From assembly GCA_947685225.1 (NCBI GenBank), contig CANTUV010000032.1, positions 25,675,501 to 25,739,500 on the forward strand: a DNA stretch of 64,000 bases. Direction: 5' to 3'. The DNA comes from Garcia nutans. Its lineage: Eukaryota > Streptophyta > Magnoliopsida > Malpighiales > Euphorbiaceae. How positions within the stretch are numbered: the first letter of the stretch is position 1; each line of letters begins with the position of its first letter. Positions 57,410 to 64,000 of this stretch are shown one piece after another. Below the pieces are notes generated by a model. The model was given only the letters and a program-made list of their open reading frames with translations. It ran no database searches and was not told where the DNA came from. The position numbers and the translations under genes are program-made.

Positions 57410-58688
57410 TGTGAATACTCGAATTTTGAGGCTGGGAAAGCCAATTTTCTCAAACTGCTGACAACTGAGCCGGACCAGAGGTCCACGGTAAAGTTCACCG
57501 AAAGTATGTCTTCATGGTACTTGAAATGTCCGGAATAACGCGAGGATCACGGATATGGTCCCGGAATATTTTTTGGAGGTTTGTAGCTCCCGAAAAATCA
57601 GTTTGAGCGAAAATCGTGCGACCCGATGTGCTGTTTTGGGGGCAGAACCGCAGAAGGCGGCGGTCCGACCGCCGTTGTTTTTGTCTTTTCCATTTTTCCA
57701 GCTGGTCACATCGTACGGGTGCCAACTGCCGTCCCGGCGGTCCGACCGCCGTCCAGGTCCGAATTTGGTCCATTTTCACTATAAATAGCCCTAGAATTTT
57801 TAGAAGAGGGGTTGGCTTTTCGGGTGGGCTTCGGGCGGACGAACTCTCTATTTTCCATACGCTTAAGAACTTCTCTTGACTTTCCTTTGCATAAATCTAA
57901 CCTTGTGCTGCATGAATTAATCTAAATCAAAATAATAATAAAAAACCATAATCAAGAATCATAATCCAAGGCAAGAGAAAACGAGATCTGGAACTACGAA
58001 GTGGGAGAACCCTAAACAAGGTAATATCCTAATTTATCCTTTGTCAATTCAGGCATATCATAAGCACTACATCTCCTTCTTTATTTCTTTTTGGGTCAAA
58101 GACCTAATTTCTTTTGGCATGAAGTCTATCCAAATTAAAATCAATCTTTGGCATGGAGCCGATCTCAACTAAAATCAACCTTTTGGCATGAAGCCTAAAC
58201 TGCATTTTCTTTTGGTACCAAGTACCCAAATTTCATCAAATTTAGCACTAAGTGCTCAAAATCTCACAATTTTGGCAAAAAGCCCGACAATGCACGAAGC
58301 ATACACACACATGCATAAATGCATAATTGCCTTTAAATAGGCTTTTTCGAACTACATGGGCTTTAATCTCTCATAAAAAATGAGAGTATGTAGGCATATT
58401 TGGGATTCACCCCAAATAACAAGTCCACAATCTACTAACAATCTGTTTGTCTTCCTTTCTGTGTTCCTTTTAGGTTCATTTATTCTTTGGCAAGTTAATC
58501 AAATACATGACATAGTCCTCAAATCCTCCTTGGGTTCGTAGATTAGAAACCTTTACATTGGATGCATTATTGGAGTCAAACAAGGGTTTTCTTAGTTTTT
58601 CCCTTTGAACAGAAAAAACTGAGTGGCGACTCCTAACAACAAGTGAATGTTCATCCAAATCCTTTTTGGGTGGAAACCGAGGTTCACA
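57410..58688 (+). repeat. 5' LTR of Tat-type element 2
   Basis: It begins TGTGAATACTCG and ends GAGGTTCACA, giving a perfect 6-bp inverted terminus TGTGAA/TTCACA. It is 1,279 bp. Two identical 17-bp palindromes CGGCGGTCCGACCGCCG (57,658-57,674 and 57,735-57,751) lie just upstream of a TATA box TATAAATA (57,780-57,787). A splice-donor-like AAG/GTAATA lies at 58,020/58,021. A partial primer-site copy TGGCGACTCC lies at 58,624-58,633. Frames in both strands at 57,495-57,879 are not considered genes. Confidence 0.85.
57780..57787 (+). promoter_or_regulatory. TATA box of element 2 LTR
   Basis: TATAAATA in the context ttcacTATAAATAgccc lies 29 bp after the second 17-bp palindrome, in the expected U3 position. 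Confidence 0.75.
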
Positions 58689-58691
58689 ATT

Positions 58692-58709
58692 TGGCGACTC
58701 CACTGGGGA
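58692..58709 (+). other. Primer-binding site of Tat-type element 2
   Basis: TGGCGACTCCACTGGGGA lies three bases after the LTR end TTCACA and is identical to the site of element 1. Confidence 0.85.
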
Positions 58710-59431
58710 CCATAAAAATGATTTATGGGATCCTACTAGACTACTATTGTTTATTTGACTAATTTGCCCTTCTTCAGGGTACTTTTATTTATTTTGCAGG
58801 GTACCTTAGCAATATATATCCTTTCCTTAAGGATATTGGAATAAAATTGACAAAAGGAATCTTTTTCCTTTGATGGACCCCTTGTTTGATTAATTGTGCA
58901 TTTGTTTTGTCATCTAGAGAATCTTTTTCTCTTGCATTATAAGGGGGAATCATTTTCCTCCATTGCATAAAAAAATTATTTTCAAATGAATTTCTTCTCT
59001 TTTTGTTCAAAATTCTGAGTCTGGATAGCAAGTAGCGCTGACCGGCAGGTCTCCTTGATTATGCCGGTGGACAGCCAAAGCGTCCTCCCTGTTGTCGCAA
59101 ACCATTCCAATCCTTTTTGAGTGGCCCATGAGTAAACGTACTGTTGGACCCACGCGAAACTCTTTGTTTCACATGTGGTTAGGTATATCTTACTCAAGAC
59201 TCAAGGGTCCCTATTATAAGCCTATTCTCTATTTTTCATGTAACAATAGAACCCTCCCTTAGGTTGTATGTACCCAATAATAGTGCCACATTCCATTAAA
59301 ATGAATTATGATGTGATGAGGTGCATTCATGCAACATAACAACATTGTTTTGGGGAAAACCTTTTGATATATACAAGTGGACCAAGAGTCTTCCTACCCT
59401 ACACACTACCTTGATCCTTTACCCTTAACCT

Positions 59432-61124
59432 TTGCAGGTACCCACTATCCGTGTGCCTTCACCTACACAAGCTACACCAACTCCAACTGTGCAATCACCC
59501 ACAAGTCCTACTACCCCAACTTCACCAACTACTCCAATTACTGAAATGGCTACTATTGAACAGATTAAGGCCTTGCTAGATGGACAGGTTAAGGAGATTG
59601 AAGCTAGGATGCAAGAAAGAATTGATGAAGCCTTGACCGCCCAAAGGGTAGCCATCTTGGCCGAATTGGGAGGGGTACCAAAGACAGCCACTACTCCTGG
59701 AAATCTAGGGAAGGAACCTATTGTGGGACAAACTAGTACCCCCATGACTACTTAGAATAATACCCCTGTCATCAATTTGGAGGATCCACCCTCTAAGAAT
59801 GCTACTGAAACTGATGAACTAAAAAAGAAACTTGAATTGCTTGAAAGGTCAATCTGCCATGAAAACTCATAAAGAGGTGGTAGACATGGATTCCTTATCC
59901 TTGTTTCCCCAAGCTAGGTTGCCTCCAAAATTCAAGATGCCTGGGATGGACAGATTTGATGGGACTACTTGCCCTAAAACCCACCTGAAGATGTATGTGG
60001 GGGCCTTAAGCCCTTGGGGTTTAAATGACGAGCTCTTTGCTCAACTCTTCCAACAATCCTTGACTGGTGCTACCCTTAAATGGTTTGTAAGCCTGGATCG
60101 TGCCAAGATTAAGACCTTGGAAGGCATCTGCAATGCATTTAACACTCAATACCACTACAATATTGAGGTAGATGTCACTAGAAGGGAGCTTGAGACTACC
60201 AAGCAAAACAACAATGAACCCTTCTCCTCATTCCTTACGAGGTGGAGGGCAAAGGCTGCCCAAATGATTAATCGCCCTTCAGAATAGGAGCATATTGATA
60301 TTATAATCAAGAATTTAAGGCCTACATATCAAGCTCAACTGCAAACCCAATACCTACCTACTTTCAAATCGCTCATTGCGACTGCAACTAAGGTAGAAGA
60401 TTTGATACAATTGGGTAAGATAGTAGATGAGGGAGCTACTTCAAAGTATAAGAAACAGGGCCAAGCTGCTTCCTCAAGCAAGGTCAATGAAGTGGCCAAT
60501 ATTGCCCCTGCGAATCCTTTACGTGTGGGCAATCTTGGGCAGAGAAATCAACCAAGAAGGCAATATACCGACCTTGGGATGCCCCTTCATCTGGTGTTTA
60601 AAAAGGCCGTGGAAGGAAAGTACTTGAAGCCTTTGGACCCAAGGCCTCCTCCAAATCCATTACCCTCCAATTATAGGGCCAATGAGTACTGTGAATACCA
60701 CAAAGGAAATGGGCATAGAACAGATGCTTGCTGGACTCTGAAAAACCGCATCCAAGATCTGGTGGATAGTGGTGACATCATTCCTCTCAGGAGTCAACCA
60801 AACATTAATACTAACCCTTTACCCAATCATTCCATCCACGCCATCACTGTGGAAGAAGAGTTGTTTGATCCTTTCAAACTTCTCTTGGAAATGAATAAAG
60901 TATGTGTGCTGGATCTGAATGACCTCGCTGAAGAGGTTGATGCTTTGACAAGAAGTGGAAGGCAATATCAGCCACTTGACTTGGGGAAAGCCCCTAAAAC
61001 CCTAAATCACCCATATAAGAAGACGCCAGAACCAAAGGAAGACCCTGTCCTCACTCAGCTTAAACAAACTCAAACTAAGGTGTCAATTTGGGAGCTCCTT
61101 GCTTCCTCATTCCCACACCGTTAG
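59432..61124 (+). pseudogene. Tat-type gag, broken by stops and one frame shift
   Basis: The first piece (59,432-59,755) has a proline/threonine-rich N-terminus and a coiled-coil-like helix (MATIEQIKALLDGQVKEIEA). It ends at a TAG, after which similar sequence continues, and the phase changes near 59,860. The second piece holds the capsid-like gag domain (FDGTTCPKTHLKMYVGAL, then LKWFVSLD and FSSFLTRWRAKAAQM), with a TAG at 60,285-60,287. The third piece (60,402-61,124) holds the zinc motif CEYHKGNGHRTDACWTLK and ends at a TAG (61,122-61,124). In-frame sequence continues from there into the protease region. The product would form the particle shell. Confidence 0.85.
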
Positions 61125-62321
61125 GCTCTCAGTAAAGCTTTAAGTCAACTTGATACATCAGTAGACATAAGCCCAGAAGCTTTGGTGGCCACTTTGACCC
61201 AATCAACCAAGGCATTGAGTATCCGGTTTTCTGATGTAGACCTACCAGACGATGGCGTGAAACACAATAATGCTCTATACATCACCTTACAAACTGGGGG
61301 AAAGATTGTGCCCATGGTTCTCGTTGATAATGGGTCAGCCTTAAATGTATGTCCTTTGAAAGTAGCAAGCTATCTGGGATTGGAGGCTACAGATCTTACA
61401 CCTTCTGATCAAATTGTTAAAGCATATGATAACACTCGAAGAGAAATTTTGGGTGTTGCTACTCTGGAAGTTGCTATTGGACCGGTAAAAATGGGAGTGC
61501 CGTTCCAGGTCATTGATGTACCCGCGAGCTTTAATCTCCTCCTTGGAAGGCCGTGGATTCATCATAATAATGCTGTACCTTCTTCATTACATCAAAAACT
61601 TAAGTTCCCTTTTGAAGGAAAAATCATCACTATTAAAGGAGACACATGTGAAATCAACAAGAAAACCACGGATCAGTCTCTCTTTGAGGTTGTTCCTGGT
61701 GAAACTGCTATGGCCTTGACTGGGTTCCATTATGACACTGTTCAATGCATTGAAGGAGAAAGGCCCAAAGGGCCATTTATCCTATATGACTTTGGGGAGG
61801 TCCAAGTCAATTTCCTGGTGGGAATGATGCTAAGGGTAGGTCTGCTACCCGGGATGGAAATGATAAGGTCTGGGAGGAAATCATCCATAGTGCGGCCATG
61901 GGAAGAGCTTGAGAATAAGGGAACTTTTGGCTTGGGGTACAAACCCACAGACGAGGAGATAGAAGAGTTTGAGCATGGGAAGAAGAAAAAGAAGACTTGG
62001 GGGGCAAAAAGCCTCAAAATGCGCCCTTACTTTATAACTCTGAACGGTCACTTTTGCAAACCTGGAAAAGCAATTCCTTACTGTGGTTTTCAGGAGCCAT
62101 TCTATTCTCTTATGACTGGAAAGAAGCTACCGGGTTTTAAGATGTTCGCTGATGTTTTAGTCATAAAGGAAGAAGAGCCAGAACCTATAACTGACCCACA
62201 AGTGGAAGATTTCATGCGGCCTAGTCTCTTTGATGAGGTTGCTATGATAACCAATTTTGAAGACAAAAGGGACTTCACGAAGCTGATCAAGACAACAGAT
62301 GGACCACTGATGAACTGGTAA
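61125..62321 (+). CDS. Tat-type aspartic protease region
   Basis: This open stretch continues the gag frame after the TAG at 61,122; the first ATG is at 61,182. Residues near 48-70 of that ATG-initiated frame contain VPMVLVDNGSALNVCPLK, the retroviral-type aspartic protease active site (DNGSA variant), and later FNLLLGRPWIHH, typical of this protease family. The C-terminal half is an acidic/lysine-rich linker. The frame ends at TAA (62,319-62,321) inside GGTAAGCC. After it, similar-looking sequence continues in the same frame to about 62,456. It would mature the polyprotein, but stops on both sides isolate it here. Confidence 0.82.
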   Translation, partial: ALSKALSQLDTSVDISPEALVATLTQSTKALSIRFSDVDLPDDGVKHNNALYITLQTGGKIVPMVLVDNGSALNVCPLKVASYLGLEATDLTPSDQIVKAYDNTRREILGVATLEVAIGPVKMGVPFQVIDVPASFNLLLGRPWIHHNNAVPSSLHQKLKFPFEGKIITIKGDTCEINKKTTDQSLFEVVPGETAMALTGFHYDTVQCIEGERPKGPFILYDFGEVQVNFLVGMMLRVGLLPGMEMIRSGRKSSIVRPWEELENKGTFGLGYKPTDEEIEEFEHGKKKKKTWGAKSLKMRPYFITLNGHFCKPGKAIPYCGFQEPFYSLMTGKKLPGFKMFADVLVIKEEEPEPITDPQVEDFMRPSLFDEVAMITNFEDKRDFTKLIKTTDGPLMNW

Positions 62322-62460
62322 GCCGAGGAGGGACAAGCAGCTATAGTCAAACCTAGTCATGTGTCATACCCTGAACCTGAGTCTTGTACCGAGTCAAATC
62401 TTGAGTCAAACACCGAGTCAGTGTCCAGTTCTGAATCTTCCTTAGCTTCAGGAATATAAT

Positions 62461-63567
62461 GTAACTCTGGAGGATGACTCCGCCATTATTAATAAAACTG
62501 TTCAAGTTCTTAGTTACCCTATATCTTTTGCTTTCCAAGTATTCTCTAGCAAAAATGAAATAAATGAAATAAAAGAAATAAATGAAAAGATAATAATTGG
62601 CAAAGAAAATGAATATACATACATTGCATATGATTGTGTGAATAAAGAACAGGTTGTTGAGTGCATCAGAAAGTATGCCGACTGCTTCATGTGGAAGACA
62701 AGTGATGTCACGGGAATAGACCCAGCCATAGCAGTTCATAAGATTCTGCTATACCCAGATGCAAAGCCAGTTAAGCAGAAGTTGAGAAGAATGAAGCCAG
62801 AATGGTCTTTGAAAATTAAAGAAGAAGTTGCCAAGCAACTGGATAATAAGTTCATAGAACCAATTGCCTACCCTTCCTAGTTAGCGAACATTGTGCCGGT
62901 CCCGAAGAAAGACGGAAAGGTCAGGATATGTGTTGACTACAGAGATTTGAATAAGGCTTGTCCCAAGGATGATTTCCCGCTACCACATATCGATTTGCTA
63001 ATAGACAGGATGGCTGGGCATGTGATGGTTTCCATGACTGACCTTGCAGTTGGGTACAATCAGATCATGGTGCACCGACCAGACAAAGAGAAGACAGCTT
63101 TCATTACAGAATGGGGCACTTTCTGCTATAGGGTTATGCCTTTTGGATTGATAAATGCAAGGGCTACCTACCAAAGGATGGCAACAACAGTCTTTCATGA
63201 CATGATTCACAAAGAAGTAGAAGTGTATGTTGACGATATGATTGTTAAGTCAAAATCTCCAGAAGAACACGTTGAAGCACTTGAGAAGTTCTTCCTTAGA
63301 CTTCACGAGTACAATTTGAAGCTTAATCCCGCAAAGTGCCTCTTTGGAGCAACATCAAGCTTATTTTTGGGATATTTGGTAAGCAAGAAAGGAATAGAAA
63401 TTGATCCAACAAAGTCAAAGGCTATTCTGGAAATGCCTCCACCAAGAACAGAAAAGGAGATTCGAGGTTTGCTAGGTAGATTACAGTATATCAGTCGATT
63501 CATATCACTGTTGGCAGAGACTTGTGGTCCTATCTTTAAGCTACTAAGGAAATTCGAGGTTTTTTAG
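62461..63567 (+). pseudogene. Tat-type reverse transcriptase, one nonsense codon and a terminal scramble
   Basis: The frame is open from about 62,458 and reads through NKEQVVECIRKYADCFMWKT (62,638) to a TAG at 62,878-62,880, where the family has tryptophan. It resumes with ANIVPVPKKDGKVRICVDYR, then DLNKACPKDDFPLPHIDLLI, MPFGLINARATYQR and the catalytic YVDDMIVKS (near 63,225). The frame ends at 63,567, where a copied 33-bp segment has been inserted in place of the normal end of the RT thumb. One phase separates this frame from gag-protease. Confidence 0.87.
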
Positions 63568-63583
63568 GTAGATTACAGTAAGG

Positions 63584-64000
63584 AATGAAGACTGCCAGAA
63601 GGCCTTCGACAAGATTAAAGAATACTTGTTAAGTCCGCCAATTCTACAACCTCCCAGAATGGGAAAACCTTTGCTCTTGTATTTGTCCGTAACAGATGAA
63701 GCCATGGGTGCAATTCTAGCTTAAGAGGCCGAAGGTACAAAGGTAGAAAATGCAATTTACTACCTCAGCAAAAGGATGTTGGACTATGAGTTAAAGTATA
63801 ACAAGATTGAGAAGTTGTGTTTAGCGTTGTATTGGACCTGCACGAAGTTACAACACTACTTGTCTTCTTACACTACTTGTGTCATCGTAGAACAGAGTCC
63901 CTTGAAATTCCTTATGGAGAGGCCTGTTTTGGACAGCAAAATGGCAAAGTGGGTGTCAACATTGGCAGCTTTTGACTTAAAATTCATTCAAAGGAAAGCT
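63584..64000 (+). pseudogene. Tat-type RNase H, partial and broken
   Basis: In a frame different from the RT, the sequence reads NEDCQKAFDKIKEYLLSPPI, then YLSVTDEAMGAILA followed by TAA (near 63,721) where a glutamine codon is expected. It continues EAEGTKVENAIYYLSKRML and on to the window edge. D-E-A-M-G-A-I-L is the RNase H start typical of gypsy elements. The normal function is to degrade RNA in the RNA-DNA hybrid. Confidence 0.82.

Larger units (their letters stand above)
57410..64000 (+). mobile_element. Tat-type Ty3-gypsy element 2, runs off the right edge
   Basis: It is ordered LTR, primer site, gag, protease, RT, RNase H. This is Ty3-gypsy order up to RNase H, with integrase expected beyond the window. 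The gag and RT wording (CEYHKGNGHRTDACWTLK; KACPKDDFPLPHIDLLIDRM) fits the Tat/Ogre group. Many nonsense and frame mutations are present, so this copy is defective. Confidence 0.88.

Noticed and set aside
57495..57879. Frames of 65-94 codons on both strands
   Set aside because: They fall in the LTR promoter region and follow the GC palindromes. Both strands are open at once and no family is recognised.

Overview
This window is AT-rich nuclear DNA from a plant, most probably a eudicot. The evidence is one host gene for a plant-type NYN/LOTUS RNA-binding protein, a degenerate LRR receptor-like-protein gene, and many plant-type transposable elements: Ty1-copia, Tat-type Ty3-gypsy, L1-type LINEs, a Mutator-like element (MULE), a TRIM and a SINE. 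The species cannot be named from the sequence alone. There are no bacterial features and no CRISPR array.

Region by region. 1-5,691: a minus-strand Copia element running off the left edge. Its pol frame is fully open, its gag carries two nonsense codons, and its LTR holds many CGGTC motifs. 5,692-10,320: LTR wreckage, consisting of a minus-strand gypsy LTR fragment, a minus-strand LTR with a tRNA-Asp-like primer site, and the 3' end of a plus-strand element. 10,893-11,720 and 25,225-26,225: two related AT-rich elements in opposite orientation. About 11,900-21,300: the NYN/LOTUS gene. Its 5'UTR intron contains a young Tnt1-like Copia element (12,675-17,771) whose two 494-bp LTRs differ at 3 positions and which is flanked by a 5-bp target duplication. 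21,395-23,369: a TRIM-like element carrying a DEK_C-like host gene fragment and a SINE, followed by a short truncated LINE. 26,740-30,640: a decayed L1-type LINE, minus strand. 32,108-33,781: a receptor-like-protein pseudogene.

35,230-45,811: an old autonomous MULE with transposase remnants and a convergent GRF-zinc-finger gene remnant. Its left terminal inverted repeat was split by a minus-strand solo LTR (35,364-40,834, target duplication CAAAT). That solo LTR was itself split by a plus-strand solo LTR (37,495-40,577, target duplication AACTC). The order of events is therefore readable. 47,560-54,096: a Copia-like LTR with primer site and internal remnants, interrupted by more gypsy LTR remnants in inverted orientation. 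54,097-57,409: an LTR, primer site and leader of one Tat-type gypsy element. 57,410-64,000: a second Tat-type element with LTR, primer site, gag, protease, RT and RNase H, riddled with stops and running off the right edge.

The most interesting patterns are in the LTR promoters rather than in the genes. Unrelated elements carry tandem repeats of about 30-32 bp upstream of their TATA boxes, or GC-rich palindromes built on CGGTC/GACCG in otherwise AT-rich DNA. One ACGGTCGTGGC-containing module is shared by two different LTR families. A hairpin next to GTAC keeps its pairing while changing its sequence across three gypsy LTRs.
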